A stretch of DNA of 64,000 bases from Micromonospora sp. LH3U1 (lineage in GTDB: Bacteria > Actinomycetota > Actinomycetes > Mycobacteriales > Micromonosporaceae): contig NZ_CP116936.1 in assembly GCF_028475105.1 (NCBI RefSeq), positions 930,001 to 994,000 on the forward strand, in the 5' to 3' direction. Within the stretch, counting starts at the first letter, position 1. Each line of letters starts with the position of its first letter. The notes below the pieces were generated by a model. It was not told the DNA's origin. It ran no database searches and saw only the letters and a program-made list of their open reading frames with translations. Below are positions 39,913 to 50,708 of this stretch, in pieces. The position numbers and the translations under genes are program-made.

Positions 39913-40725
39913 CTAGCGCCGGGTCGCGACGGTCGCCGCCGCGGCGACAGCGGGCAGCAGGGCGTGCGCCCACACCCGGTAGCCGTCGGCGGAGGGGTGG
40001 AAGCCGTCGTGGCAGAGCGTCCCCGCGTCGGCCCGGAACACCGGCCCGGTCTCGGTGGCCAGGTCGACGACCGAGCCGCCAGCGTCCAGCACGGCCATGG
40101 TCTGCGCGCGGGCCATCCGCCGCCCGGACCAGCCAACCACCTGGCGCAGCGGAGGCGCGATGGCCCGCACCGCCCCGAGATCGGGGCAGGTGCCCACCAC
40201 CACCTCGACCCGCGCCTCACGCAGGCGGTGCACCGCCGCGCCGAGATATGCCGCCGCGTCGGAGGGCCGGCGCAGCCCGGTGGCGTCGTTCGCGCCGATC
40301 AGGATCAGCGCCACGTCGGGTCGCTCGCCGAGCAGGGACCGGGCCACCTGCGTGGCCAGGTCGGTCGAGCGGGACCCGGAGACGCCGACGCTGGACAGGT
40401 GCACCCGCCGGCCGGTCGGGCCCTCGGCGAGCAGGTTGGCCAACTGCCCGCCGATGGTGTCCTCGAGACGGTCGACACCCACGCCCAGTGCCGACGAGTC
40501 ACCGAGCAGCACCAGCCGCAGCGGCGGAGCGCCCGCCCGGCCGACCGTGGCCCGCAGGGCCAGCCCCAGCTCCGGTTGGGCGTAGCGCCGGTGCCGGGCC
40601 ACGAACGCCTCGCCGGCCAGGACGGCCGCGCCTCCAACGGTGCCGGCGAGCAGCGAGATCGCCGTCGCCCGACCCAGCCGGCCGGCGAGGCCGGTGGTTC
40701 CGCCACGCTCCCTGCGCTCGTTCAT
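39913..40725 (-). CDS. SGNH/GDSL hydrolase, membrane-anchored (downstream paralogue)
   Basis: 270 aa from ATG 40725 (GGAGGG upstream). One N-terminal membrane anchor (about 20-42). SGNH blocks: nucleophile in LLGDSSALGVG (block I), GANDAT (block III, Asn) and DGFHPSADGY (block V, Asp-His). Extracytoplasmic lipase/esterase or deacetylase; M. tuberculosis has a similar gene (Rv1075c) beside fadA3. It overlaps the upstream paralogue by four bases, so the pair is translationally coupled. Confidence 0.87.
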   Translation of the reverse strand: MNERRERGGTTGLAGRLGRATAISLLAGTVGGAAVLAGEAFVARHRRYAQPELGLALRATVGRAGAPPLRLVLLGDSSALGVGVDRLEDTIGGQLANLLAEGPTGRRVHLSSVGVSGSRSTDLATQVARSLLGERPDVALILIGANDATGLRRPSDAAAYLGAAVHRLREARVEVVVGTCPDLGAVRAIAPPLRQVVGWSGRRMARAQTMAVLDAGGSVVDLATETGPVFRADAGTLCHDGFHPSADGYRVWAHALLPAVAAAATVATRR

Positions 40726-41774
40726 GCCAGTCCCTCCAGTGTCGAGGTGCCCGAGGCGGACCCGTGCTGCGGCACCGCGCCGACACCGAAGAACGCCCGG
40801 CGACGCAACTGCGCCCACCGGCCCGCCGGCCCCCGGTCGCGACCCCGGACCTGGGTGCCGCTGACCTCCGTGCCGGCGTGCCGAGCCGCCTCCTGCGCGG
40901 CCTCCGGCAGCGACCGTACGCCCTCACCCCGCGTCGGTGTGGCCCGTCGTTCCTGCCCTGCGCCGAGCGCGGAGAGCATCGTCGGCAGGAGCGCGGCGGC
41001 GGCCATCGCGTACCCCTCGGCGGAGGGATGGAACCGGTCCCAGGCGAACATCCGGGTCGGCTCGGCGGTGAAACGCGGGCCGAGCAGATCACCGAGCGAG
41101 ACCGTCCGCCCGCCCGCCTCGACGACGGCGACCGTCTGGGCTGCGGCGAGCTGGCGGCTCCACCGGTGCGCCAGCCAGCGCAGAGGCGGCTGGATCGGGC
41201 GGATCGCGCCCAGGTCGGGGCAGGTGCCGACGACCACCTCACACCCGGCGTCGCGCAGGGTGTGAACAGCCTCGACCAGGTAGCGCACCGCCAGCCCGCG
41301 CGGGGTGCGGTTGGTGATGTCGTTGCCCCCGATGAGGATCACCGCGATGTCGGGTCGGCACTCCAGCGCCGCCTCCACCTGGTGGCGGAGCGCCGCAGAG
41401 ATGGCACCGACCACGGCGAAGCGGTGCAGTTGCACCGGCCGGTGCAGTCGACGTGACAGGCCGGTCGCGAGCAACGCGCCCGGCGTCTCCCGACGGCGGT
41501 GCACCCCGTAGCCGGCCGCCGACGAGTCACCGAGCACGACCATGGTGAGCGCTGGGCCAGGGAACTTCGCGCCGTACATCCCGTCGCAGCGCGGCGGCGG
41601 TGCCTCGGCCATGGGGATGGTGCGTCGGGCCTGCCGGGCCTGGCCGAGCAGCACCCCGCCGGTCGCCGCCGCGGCCGCCGCAGTGGCGCCCGTCCCGATG
41701 GCGGCCAGGAGGGCGAAGCGCCGGGCCTGCCGCCAGCGCTCGCCTCCGGGTACGACGGAATCAGCCACCCCCAT
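40722..41774 (-). CDS. SGNH/GDSL hydrolase, membrane-anchored (upstream paralogue)
   Basis: 350 aa. Anchor helix at about 18-44, then the same blocks as its neighbour: VLGDSSAAGYG, GGNDIT and WDRFHPSAEGY. Compared with the downstream copy it has about 70 extra C-terminal residues, Arg/Gly-rich and probably disordered. Shared GTCPDLGA segments show the two arose by duplication. Substrate unknown; probably envelope lipid or acetyl esters. Divergent from the DUF1232 gene. Confidence 0.87.
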   Translation of the reverse strand: MGVADSVVPGGERWRQARRFALLAAIGTGATAAAAAATGGVLLGQARQARRTIPMAEAPPPRCDGMYGAKFPGPALTMVVLGDSSAAGYGVHRRRETPGALLATGLSRRLHRPVQLHRFAVVGAISAALRHQVEAALECRPDIAVILIGGNDITNRTPRGLAVRYLVEAVHTLRDAGCEVVVGTCPDLGAIRPIQPPLRWLAHRWSRQLAAAQTVAVVEAGGRTVSLGDLLGPRFTAEPTRMFAWDRFHPSAEGYAMAAAALLPTMLSALGAGQERRATPTRGEGVRSLPEAAQEAARHAGTEVSGTQVRGRDRGPAGRWAQLRRRAFFGVGAVPQHGSASGTSTLEGLA

Positions 41775-41924
41775 ACCGCGACATTATCGCGCCGGCCCGA
41801 CACGCCGCTGTCGTCGTGACGCCACACGGGTGCCTGGAAACCGACGCGACGGGGTATCTGTACGGGTGAGGCCGGCCGACTTGCGCCGACCCGCCACGCT
41901 GATCCGGCGGAGAGGAGCGCAACG

Positions 41925-42281
41925 ATGGGGAAGACACTGAAGCGCAGCGCGGCGTTCACGGCACTGGCGCGGGCACTGGCGGCCGGGGCGCGCGGTGGGC
42001 CGTCGATCGGCGCCCGGTTGGCCGCGCTGCCCCGGATGATCCGGGCCACGACCAAAGGGGAGTACGACGGCGGCCTCCGACTGGCCCTGATGACCGCGGC
42101 GACGGCGTACATCGTCTCGCCGATCGATCTGCTCCCGGAGATCCCGCTGGCGATCTTCGGGTTGGCCGACGACGCGGTCATGATCACGTGGTTGGCCGGC
42201 AGCGTGCTCGCCGAGACCGAGCGCTTCCTGGAGTGGGAGGCCCGCCGCAGCTCGGTCATCCCCGGGGGGCTGGTGTCCTGA
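41925..42281 (+). CDS. DUF1232 (YkvA family) membrane protein
   Basis: 118 aa. The family signature TAYIVSPIDLLPEIPL (about 64-79) lies within a pair of short hydrophobic segments, with VMITWLAGSVLAET after it. YkvA proteins are small and membrane-associated, of unknown function. Lies 72 bases upstream of cbs on the same strand; co-transcription is possible but not shown. Confidence 0.88.
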   Translation: MGKTLKRSAAFTALARALAAGARGGPSIGARLAALPRMIRATTKGEYDGGLRLALMTAATAYIVSPIDLLPEIPLAIFGLADDAVMITWLAGSVLAETERFLEWEARRSSVIPGGLVS

Positions 42282-42353
42282 CGACACGTACGCTGGGCGG
42301 CGAGGAAACGTCTGCCCGGCCGCCATCGCCGGCGCCGCAACGAAGGGCACACC

Positions 42354-43724
<1,371 letters not shown>

Positions 43725-44034
43725 GTCCCACCGCGTCCCGACGTCCCGCCGTCCCGGCGTCCCGGCGTCCCGCCGTCCCCCGCGTCCCGCCGTCCCCCGG
43801 CGCCCCCGCGCCCCCGCGCCCCCGCGCCCCCGCGCCTCCCGCGCCTCCCGCGCCTCCCGCGCCTCCCGCGCCTCCCGCGCCGATCTAGGGAGAATCGTCG
43901 TCAGATGATCTCCGATCACGACGATTTTCCCTAGATCAGCGGGGCGCTGGGGCGCGGGGCGGTGGGCGCGGGACGCCGGGGTGCCGGGGCGCGGGGGCGG
44001 GGCGGGCGGACAGGTTGGGTGTGCGCGTTGGGTC
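43725..44034. other. 310-bp non-coding convergent region: C-rich repeats, palindrome, G-rich repeats
   Basis: Between the convergent cbs and acetyltransferase stops. 43735-43880 is nearly all C and G in short units (CGTCCCG, then GCGCCCC about four times, then GCGCCTCCC about five times). Element R6 follows (43882-43937), and then 43938-44020 is G-rich. Purine-pyrimidine strand bias flips at the palindrome. No gene seen. Confidence 0.75.
43882..43937. repeat. GATC-bounded palindromic element R6
   Basis: GATCTAGGGAGAATCGTCG (43882-43900) pairs with 43919-43937 at 18 of 19 positions; the interior contains a further TGATC/GATCA pair. AT content is much above the flanking C/G tracts. Could terminate both convergent genes. 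Confidence 0.85.
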
Positions 44035-44550
44035 TTACGTGTCCAGGAGGCGGGAGTAGCGGAGCTGGGGAGTCGGGGCGCTGCCGATGTGCTCCTCGCG
44101 TTTCGCACCCGTCGGGGTCCAGCCGCCGCGTTCGTAGAAGCCTCGGGCGTGGGCGTTGTCCCGCAGCACCCAGAGCACCGCGCGGCGCCAGCCCAGGGCA
44201 CGCATGGCGTCCAGGGCGTCCGTCATCAGCGCGCGGCCGGTGCCCCGGCCCTGCTCGGCCGGCTCCAGGTGGATCGCGTTGAGCAGCCCCGTCTCCGGGT
44301 CGTCCTCGTCGTCCGGGCCGAGGTAGCTGAACCCGACCAGCTCCCCGGCGCGCTCGGCCACGGTCAGCCGGTGGTTGTCCTGCTCCCAGTGCCACCGTTC
44401 GGCCCAGTACCGCCCCATCGCCTCCGGCGTCGGGTCGGCCAACGCCTCGGCCGGCAGGAAGGCGGAGTACGCGGCGACCCGGGAGCGCTGGTGCATGGCG
44501 CCCACCGCCATCAGGTCGTCACCGGTGGCGAGGCGGAGCGTGACGGTCAC
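44035..44550 (-). CDS. GNAT family N-acetyltransferase
   Basis: 171 aa. Motif A is [20 protein letters not shown] (about 96-115) with the acetyl-CoA loop Q-x-R-G-x-G, and motif B is [15 protein letters not shown] (about 129-143). Resembles RimI/PhnO-like acetyltransferases of unknown substrate. Its GTG or ATG start overlaps the rnz stop by four bases (44547-44550), so it is the second gene of an rnz operon. Ends at repeat region R6. Confidence 0.87.
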   Translation of the reverse strand: MTVTLRLATGDDLMAVGAMHQRSRVAAYSAFLPAEALADPTPEAMGRYWAERWHWEQDNHRLTVAERAGELVGFSYLGPDDEDDPETGLLNAIHLEPAEQGRGTGRALMTDALDAMRALGWRRAVLWVLRDNAHARGFYERGGWTPTGAKREEHIGSAPTPQLRYSRLLDT

Positions 44551-45476
44551 CCGGTCGAGGCTACCCGGCGGGGTGGGAGCTGCACCGTGGTCAGGTCCTC
44601 GGCGATGATCAGGTCACCGTCGAAGTGGGCACGGGCCTCGTCGTGGAACCGGCGCGGGTCGGGGTAGCGCTGGGAGAAGTGGGTGAGCACGAGCCGGCGT
44701 ACCCCGGACTCGGTCGCCACCCGGGCGGCCTGCGCCGCGGTCAGGTGGCCGACCTCGGCGGCGAGCGCGGCCTCCGACTCCAGGAAGGTCGACTCGATGA
44801 CCAGCAGGTCGGCGTGCTCGGCGAGGGCGTACACCCCGTCGCAGAGGCCGGTGTCCATCACGAAGGCGAACCGCTGCCCCGGCCGGGGCACGCTCACCTC
44901 GTCGCGGGTGACGCGGCGTCCGTCGAGGTCGAGGTGCCCGACGCGGATCAGCTCGCCGACGGCCGGCCCGGCGATGCCGTACGCGGCCAGCTTCTCCGGC
45001 AGCATCCGGTGACCGTCCGGCTCGACCAGCCGGTAGCCGTACGTCTCGATGGGGTGCCGCAGCCGGCGTGCCTCCAGCGTGCCGCAGCCCAGGGTGATCC
45101 GCTGTCCGTCCGCCTCGATGGGCTCGACCCGCAGCTCGGCGGTCTCGTGGAAGGAGGTGGCGTGCCGCAGGCGGGCGAAGTATTCGGCGCCACCGGCTGG
45201 GAAGTGCACGGCGACGGGGTGCGCCACCCGGTCCAGGGAGAGCCGTTGGATCGTGCCGGGCAGGCCGAGGCAGTGGTCGCCGTGGAAGTGGGTGACGCAG
45301 ATCCGGGTCAGATCGCTGGCGGTGACCGTGGTGTGCAGGAGTTGGCGCTGGCTGCCCTCACCCGGGTCGAACAGAATCACCTCGTCGTCCCAGCGCAGCA
45401 CGTACCCGTTGTGGTTGCGCTGACGGGTCGGCGTCTGGCTGGCCGTTCCCAGCACCACCAGCTCGCGCATGGACAT
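44547..45476 (-). CDS. rnz: Ribonuclease Z (tRNA 3' endonuclease)
   Basis: 309 aa. Metallo-beta-lactamase-fold nuclease that removes 3' trailers from tRNA precursors, needed here because the only tRNA in the window lacks an encoded CCA. Metal ligands: His63, His65, Asp67, His68 ([10 protein letters not shown]), VMDTG (Asp) and VLTHFSQRY (His). Preceded by a 5' region with a 12-bp perfect hairpin. Co-translated with the GNAT gene. Confidence 0.95.
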   Translation of the reverse strand: MSMRELVVLGTASQTPTRQRNHNGYVLRWDDEVILFDPGEGSQRQLLHTTVTASDLTRICVTHFHGDHCLGLPGTIQRLSLDRVAHPVAVHFPAGGAEYFARLRHATSFHETAELRVEPIEADGQRITLGCGTLEARRLRHPIETYGYRLVEPDGHRMLPEKLAAYGIAGPAVGELIRVGHLDLDGRRVTRDEVSVPRPGQRFAFVMDTGLCDGVYALAEHADLLVIESTFLESEAALAAEVGHLTAAQAARVATESGVRRLVLTHFSQRYPDPRRFHDEARAHFDGDLIIAEDLTTVQLPPRRVASTG

Positions 45477-45499
45477 CGCTGGGTCCTCCGGATATGGAG

Positions 45500-45564
45500 C
45501 GACCCCCGGGGCGCTCCGCGCTGGTGCGCGGGCCGGCTGGACTTGGCCGGCACCCCGGGGGTCG
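45500..45564 (-). promoter_or_regulatory. Perfect 12-bp hairpin in the rnz leader
   Basis: CGACCCCCGGGG (45500-45511) pairs with 45553-45564 around a 41-base interior that holds a second GCCGGC stem. It lies 24-88 bases upstream of the rnz start codon, so it would be in the 5' UTR. May be an attenuator or protective structure; function not shown. Confidence 0.5.
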
Positions 45565-45789
45565 GGTGGCTGTCGTGGATTCGCCGCACCGCTGCCACAC
45601 GGTCTCGACGATGGTGCTAGTGCCCGCCTCGCGGCGGACCGATCACTGTCGAGGACAGCGGCTAGCTGACAGCCACCTCACGAGTCCGATTGCTATACAA
45701 GTCTGGACCACCTCCCTTCACGTGTACGGATACGTTATCGAGTCCTCGGCGGGCTCGGCAACGGATTTCGATCACATGGGGAAATGGGA

Positions 45790-45820
45790 ATGCCCGGCCA
45801 CCTCATCGGCGGCCGGGCAT
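45790..45820 (-). terminator. Terminator after msrA
   Basis: ATGCCCGGCC (45790-45799) pairs perfectly with 45811-45820 across an 11-base loop, 25 bases past the msrA stop on the minus strand. Confidence 0.75.
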
Positions 45821-45844
45821 CACGCTTGCGCAGGTGGGCGCCGG

Positions 45845-46507
<663 letters not shown>

Positions 46508-46594
46508 GTGGGACTCTCCTCTCGTACCTCTCCCAGCGTGTAACACCGGTGGGTCCTGCTTCCTTACCCGCGCCGGTGTGAGTCAGGCCCCCGT

Positions 46595-47005
46595 TCAGAG
46601 GGCGGCGGCGACCCGGTCGGCGTACGTCTGGGCCTCGGCGTCGTCGCCGTAGCGGGTACGCGGCCAGAAGAACCCACGCAGGCCGTCGCCCTTGGTCCGC
46701 GGAACCACGTGGGTGTGCAGGTGGGGCACCGATTGGGACACCTTGTTGTTCATCGCCACGAACGTCCCACCGGCACCCAGAGCGGTCTCGACGGCCACCG
46801 CCAGGCGTTGGACCAGCGCGAAGTAGCCGGGCAGCAGGTCGGCCGGCAACTCGGCCAGGGTCACCAGATGGACCCGGGGCACCACCAGCACATGCCCCTT
46901 GAACACCGGTCGGGTGTCCAGGAACGCCACCCCGTCCGGGGTGTCGGCGACCCGGAACGCCGGCACCTCACCTGCCACGATCCCGCAGAAGACGCAACCG
47001 CTCAT
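46595..47005 (-). CDS. HIT family protein
   Basis: 136 aa. Histidine-triad nucleotide hydrolase/transferase: His95, His97, His99 in VPHLHTHVVPR. The N-terminal CVFCGIV (4-10) supplies two of the zinc-type Cys found in the Hint group. Likely hydrolyses AMP-lysine or ApnA-type nucleotides. Divergent from metB, with a 100-bp intergenic region. Confidence 0.93.
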   Translation of the reverse strand: MSGCVFCGIVAGEVPAFRVADTPDGVAFLDTRPVFKGHVLVVPRVHLVTLAELPADLLPGYFALVQRLAVAVETALGAGGTFVAMNNKVSQSVPHLHTHVVPRTKGDGLRGFFWPRTRYGDDAEAQTYADRVAAAL

Positions 47006-47105
47006 CGGCCCAGGCTATGCCGGCCGCCCCGGACCGCAGGGTGCCGGATCGGCGGGAGCGCGGGTTCCGTTCCAGCCCTCGGGACGGGGCACTAGCCTCA
47101 CCAGA

Positions 47106-48248
47106 ATGAGTCACGGCTTCGAGACGCTCGCCATCCACGCCGGTCAGGACCCTGAGGCCCGAACGGGCGCGGTGATCCCACCGATCTACCAAACCAGCAC
47201 GTACGCGCAGGACGCCGTCGGCGCACCCCGCCTCGGCTACGAGTACAGCCGCTCGGGCAACCCGACCCGTGACGCGCTCCAGGAGTGCCTGGCAGCGCTG
47301 GAGGGCGGTCCGGTGGGGCTCGCCTTCGCCAGCGGCCTGGCGGCGGAGGACACCCTGCTGCGGGCCGTGTGCCAGCCGGGCGACCACGTGGTGATCCCGG
47401 ACGACGCGTACGGCGGCACGTACCGGCTCTTCGCCCGGGTCGCCCAGCGCTGGGGCCTGGAGTTCACTCCGGCGAAGGTCTCCGACCCGGCCGCGATCCG
47501 GGCGGCCGTGCAGCCGGGCCGCACGAAGATCGTCTGGGTGGAGACGCCGACCAACCCGCTGCTCGGCATCGCCGACATCGCCGCCCTGGCCGCCGTGGCA
47601 CACGACGCGGGCGCGCTGCTGGTGGTGGACAACACCTTCGCCTCGCCGTACCTGCAGCAGCCGATCGCGCACGGCGCGGACGTGGTGGTGCACTCCACCA
47701 CCAAGTACATCGGCGGGCACTCCGACGTGGTCGGTGGCGCGCTCGTCGTCGCCGACGCCGCACTCGGCGAGGAGTTGCGCTACCACCAGAACGCGATGGG
47801 TGCGATCAACGGCCCGTTCGACGCCTGGCTCACCCTGCGGGGCATCAAGACCCTCGGGGTACGGATGGACCGGCACTGCGACAACGCCGAGCGGATCGCG
47901 GCGTACCTCGACGGGCACGCCAAGGTGGCCGAGGTGATCTACCCCGGGCTGCCTTCGCACCCCGGTTACGAGGTGGCCGTCAAGCAGATGCGCCGGTTCG
48001 GCGGCATGATCTCGTTCCGCGCCGCCGGTGGTGAGGACCACGCCGTGGAGATCTGCAACCGGGCCAAGCTCTTCGTGCTCGCGGAGTCGCTGGGCGGTGT
48101 GGAATCCCTGATCGAGCACCCGGGTCGGATGACACACGCAAGTGCTGCCGGCTCGCCGCTTGAAGTTCCCGGCGATCTCGTGCGACTGTCTGTCGGCATC
48201 GAGACGGTCGACGACCTACTCGCCGATCTGGAGCAGGCGCTGGGCTGA
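47106..48248 (+). CDS. metB: Cystathionine gamma-synthase / gamma-lyase
   Basis: 380 aa from ATG 47106. Cys/Met-metabolism PLP enzyme: Lys200 in HSTTKYIGGHSD, Tyr and Arg in YEYSRSGNPTR (45-55). The family covers gamma-synthase (forward) and gamma-lyase (reverse); sequence alone does not separate them. The neighbouring cbs favours reverse transsulfuration, while the M. tuberculosis counterpart is called metB. An upstream in-frame extension (46899) is the antisense of the HIT gene and is rejected. 18 bases before the amidase start. Confidence 0.92.
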   Translation: MSHGFETLAIHAGQDPEARTGAVIPPIYQTSTYAQDAVGAPRLGYEYSRSGNPTRDALQECLAALEGGPVGLAFASGLAAEDTLLRAVCQPGDHVVIPDDAYGGTYRLFARVAQRWGLEFTPAKVSDPAAIRAAVQPGRTKIVWVETPTNPLLGIADIAALAAVAHDAGALLVVDNTFASPYLQQPIAHGADVVVHSTTKYIGGHSDVVGGALVVADAALGEELRYHQNAMGAINGPFDAWLTLRGIKTLGVRMDRHCDNAERIAAYLDGHAKVAEVIYPGLPSHPGYEVAVKQMRRFGGMISFRAAGGEDHAVEICNRAKLFVLAESLGGVESLIEHPGRMTHASAAGSPLEVPGDLVRLSVGIETVDDLLADLEQALG

Positions 48249-48266
48249 CCGCTGGGGAGGATGGCC

Positions 48267-49670
48267 GTGCAGGACATCATGGCGACCTGGGTCGGGACGA
48301 CCGCCAAGCAGATCGCCCGGGGCGTACGGCGAGGTGACGTCTCGGCCACCCAGGTCGTCGCCGACCACCTCGAGTACATCTCCCGAGCCGACCGTGAGCT
48401 GGCCGCGTTCCGTGCCGTGCGCGGCGGCGAGGCGATCACCGAGGCGGAGAAGGTCGACGAGCAGGAGGACCTGGCCAACCTGCCGCTGGCCGGGGTGCCG
48501 GTGGCGGTCAAGGAGAACACTCCGGTCGCCGGCCTGCCCACCTGGAACGGCTCGGCGGCCGCACGCACCGACGTCGCGGAGGCCGACCACGAGGTGGTGC
48601 GTCGGCTGCGCGGTGCCGGCGCCGTGATCCTCGGCGTGACCCGGATGCCGGAACTGGGGCTGTGGGCGCTCACCGACGACGACAGCGCGGTGACCCGCAA
48701 TCCGTGGGACAGCACGCGTACCCCCGGTGGGTCCTCCGGTGGCGCCGCCGCGGCGGTGGCCGCCGGCCTGGTGCCCATCGCGCACGGCAACGACGGTCTC
48801 GGCTCGATCCGGATTCCCGCGGCCTGTTGCGGCCTGGTCGGGCTCAAGCCCGGCCGGGGCGTGGTCCCCTGCCAGCTCGGCGCGGACGACTGGTTCGGCC
48901 TCACCGAGCACGGCATGCTGACCAGCACGGTCGCCGACGCGGCGGTCGGCTTCTCGGTGCTCGCCGGCCGGCGTCCCGAGAAGCTGGTCCCGCCGCAGCG
49001 GCTGCGGGTGGGCGTCTCGCTGCGCTCCCCGGTGCGCGGCGTCTCGCCGGACGCACCCAACCGGGACGCGGTCGCCGCCGCCGGGCGGCTTCTCGCCGCC
49101 GCCGGGCACGACACGGTGCCAGCCGATCCGGTCTACCCCACCGCGCTCGGCCTACAGGGCATCGCCACCTGGTTCGCCGCCGCCGCCACCGACGTCCGGG
49201 CCTCCGGTCTGGACCGGCGTGGCCTGCAACGGCGTACCCGGCGGCACGTCGCGCTGGGCGAGTGGGCGCAGCGTCGCGGCTACGTGCGGGAGGCCGACCG
49301 GGCCGCGTGGCGGCAACGGTCGGTCGACTTCTTCACCGACCACTCGGTCGATCTGCTGCTCACCCCGGCGCTGGCCAGTGCGCCACCGGAGGCCGCCCGC
49401 TGGTCGGACCGGTCCTGGCGGGCGAACATGACAGCCAACATCCGGTACGCCCCGTACGCCGCGCCGTGGAACATCGCCGGCCTGCCGGCGGTCGTCGTGC
49501 CGGTCGGACGCCGTCCGGACGGCCTGCCGGTCGCCGTGCAACTCGTCGGTCCGCCCGGCTCCGAGCTGCTGCTGCTCGGTGTGGCGGGCCAGTTCGAGAT
49601 GGCCGCCCCGTGGGCGCGCCACGCCCCCGGCTACCCCCGGGTCGGAACGGGGTCGCCGACCGCTGCATGA
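48267..49670 (+). CDS. Amidase signature family protein
   Basis: 467 aa from GTG 48267. GGGGAGG (48254-48260) stands 6 bases before this GTG but directly abuts the ATG at 48261, so the GTG is the better start. Ser-cisSer-Lys triad: Lys82 (VAVKEN), Ser156/157 (PGGSSGG) and Ser180 (GLGSIRIPA). Hydrolyses an amide or acts on amide-linked substrates; whether it is a gatA-like or independent amidase is not clear, but the absence of gatB/gatC nearby favours a stand-alone enzyme. Follows metB closely. Confidence 0.88.
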   Translation: MQDIMATWVGTTAKQIARGVRRGDVSATQVVADHLEYISRADRELAAFRAVRGGEAITEAEKVDEQEDLANLPLAGVPVAVKENTPVAGLPTWNGSAAARTDVAEADHEVVRRLRGAGAVILGVTRMPELGLWALTDDDSAVTRNPWDSTRTPGGSSGGAAAAVAAGLVPIAHGNDGLGSIRIPAACCGLVGLKPGRGVVPCQLGADDWFGLTEHGMLTSTVADAAVGFSVLAGRRPEKLVPPQRLRVGVSLRSPVRGVSPDAPNRDAVAAAGRLLAAAGHDTVPADPVYPTALGLQGIATWFAAAATDVRASGLDRRGLQRRTRRHVALGEWAQRRGYVREADRAAWRQRSVDFFTDHSVDLLLTPALASAPPEAARWSDRSWRANMTANIRYAPYAAPWNIAGLPAVVVPVGRRPDGLPVAVQLVGPPGSELLLLGVAGQFEMAAPWARHAPGYPRVGTGSPTAA

Positions 49671-49716
49671 TCGTCTACGGTGTGCGCGCATCGTCGCGCG
49701 GACCCGGGGGACATCT

Positions 49717-50574
49717 ATGCGCTGCCAGACCTGTGGGGACGCCACGTCCCCCGAGGACAACGAATGCCAGCGGTGCTACACGCCGCTCGGCCAGCCTGCC
49801 GTCACTCCGGGGCTGCCGACCTACTCGGTACGCGGCATCGGCCTGGCTGCCCGCATCGCGGTCGGCGCGACAGCGGTGCTGTACCTCGTAGTGGCACTCG
49901 CTCCGCTGGTGGGGTCGGTGATGGCCCGGCAGGCGAGGGCCGACGGTGACCGGGATCTGCTGGCCGTCGCGGTGGTCATCGAGGCGCTGCTGGCGCTGCC
50001 CATGGTGGCCGCGTACCTCACTGCCGCCGTGCTGGTGATCATCTGGACGTGGCGGACGCGGAAGAACATCGAGGCGTTCCCGGGTGCGCTGACGACGCTC
50101 GGGGCCGGTTGGGCGATCGCCGGCTGGCTGGTTCCGTTCGCCAACCTGGTGGTGCCGGCCCGTGTGGTGGCCAACGTGGCCCGCGACAGCCTCCATCGGC
50201 GGTTCACGCCGGATCTGGTGTACGTCTGGTGGGCCGCGTGGTTGGTGTTCAGCCTGGGCGAGCGGCTGGTCAGCCGCCTCGACAGCCGGGCGTACGACAG
50301 GCTGCCGGAGATCCCCTTCACCGATGCCGGGTACCAGGCGTACATCGACTACTACCGGGACTCGCTCCTCCGCAACACCGTGCCCGCTGTGGCCTGCGTG
50401 ATCGCCGGGGTAGCGCTGATCGTGCTGATCCAGCGGATCTCCGCCGCGCAGGAGGCCCGTATCGCCCGCGCGCTGCCAGCGTGGCCGACCGGCCCGGTCT
50501 GGCCGTCCGCCCCGGTCTGGCCGTCCGTTGAGGGTGGTCCGGGCGGGGAGGCGCGATCCACTCCGGTTCCTTGA
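49717..50574 (+). CDS. DUF4328 membrane protein with N-terminal zinc ribbon
   Basis: 285 aa from ATG 49717 (CGGGGG upstream). Two CxxC knuckles (CQTCGDATSPEDNECQRC, residues 3-20) form a small zinc ribbon, followed by about five transmembrane helices of DUF4328 (about 43-250), with conserved WTWRTRKNIEAFPGA after the third. The tail repeats PVWPS. Function unknown. Repeat R7 lies just downstream. Confidence 0.85.
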   Translation: MRCQTCGDATSPEDNECQRCYTPLGQPAVTPGLPTYSVRGIGLAARIAVGATAVLYLVVALAPLVGSVMARQARADGDRDLLAVAVVIEALLALPMVAAYLTAAVLVIIWTWRTRKNIEAFPGALTTLGAGWAIAGWLVPFANLVVPARVVANVARDSLHRRFTPDLVYVWWAAWLVFSLGERLVSRLDSRAYDRLPEIPFTDAGYQAYIDYYRDSLLRNTVPAVACVIAGVALIVLIQRISAAQEARIARALPAWPTGPVWPSAPVWPSVEGGPGGEARSTPVP

Positions 50575-50590
50575 TGACGCGCTATAGAGG

Positions 50591-50640
50591 CGCGGTTGAT
50601 ACCCCGATATCGGGGACGTCGAGTGGATCAACGTCCGCGC
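50591..50640. repeat. GATC-bounded palindromic element R7
   Basis: GTTGAT and ATCAAC ends enclose a perfect 14-bp palindrome CCCCGATATCGGGG (50602-50615). Its right end GATCAACGTCCGCGC (50626-50640) is identical to the right end of R4. Lies in the 134-bp gap upstream of ilvA, so it may affect ilvA expression. Confidence 0.75.
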
Positions 50641-50708
50641 ACCTCGGTGACGCCGCACACGTCGGTGTCGCCGCAGAGCGCTCGGGAGGCGGGTGGCACG
50701 ATCGGGGC

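Larger units (their letters stand above)
45477..45844. other. 368-bp non-coding region between msrA and rnz
   Basis: On the minus strand this runs from the msrA 3' end to the rnz 5' end. It contains an msrA terminator hairpin (45790-45820), an AT-richer stretch at about 45680-45780 that could hold the rnz promoter, and a long hairpin near the rnz start (45500-45564). No reading frame convinces me. Confidence 0.65.

Noticed and set aside
43735..43880. Short tandem units as a CRISPR array
   Set aside because: Units are 7-9 bases with no spacers, no leader and no cas genes nearby.
45600..45780. A small protein gene in the msrA-rnz gap
   Set aside because: Frames present lack a ribosome-binding site and any recognisable composition; AT-richer sequence more likely holds a promoter.
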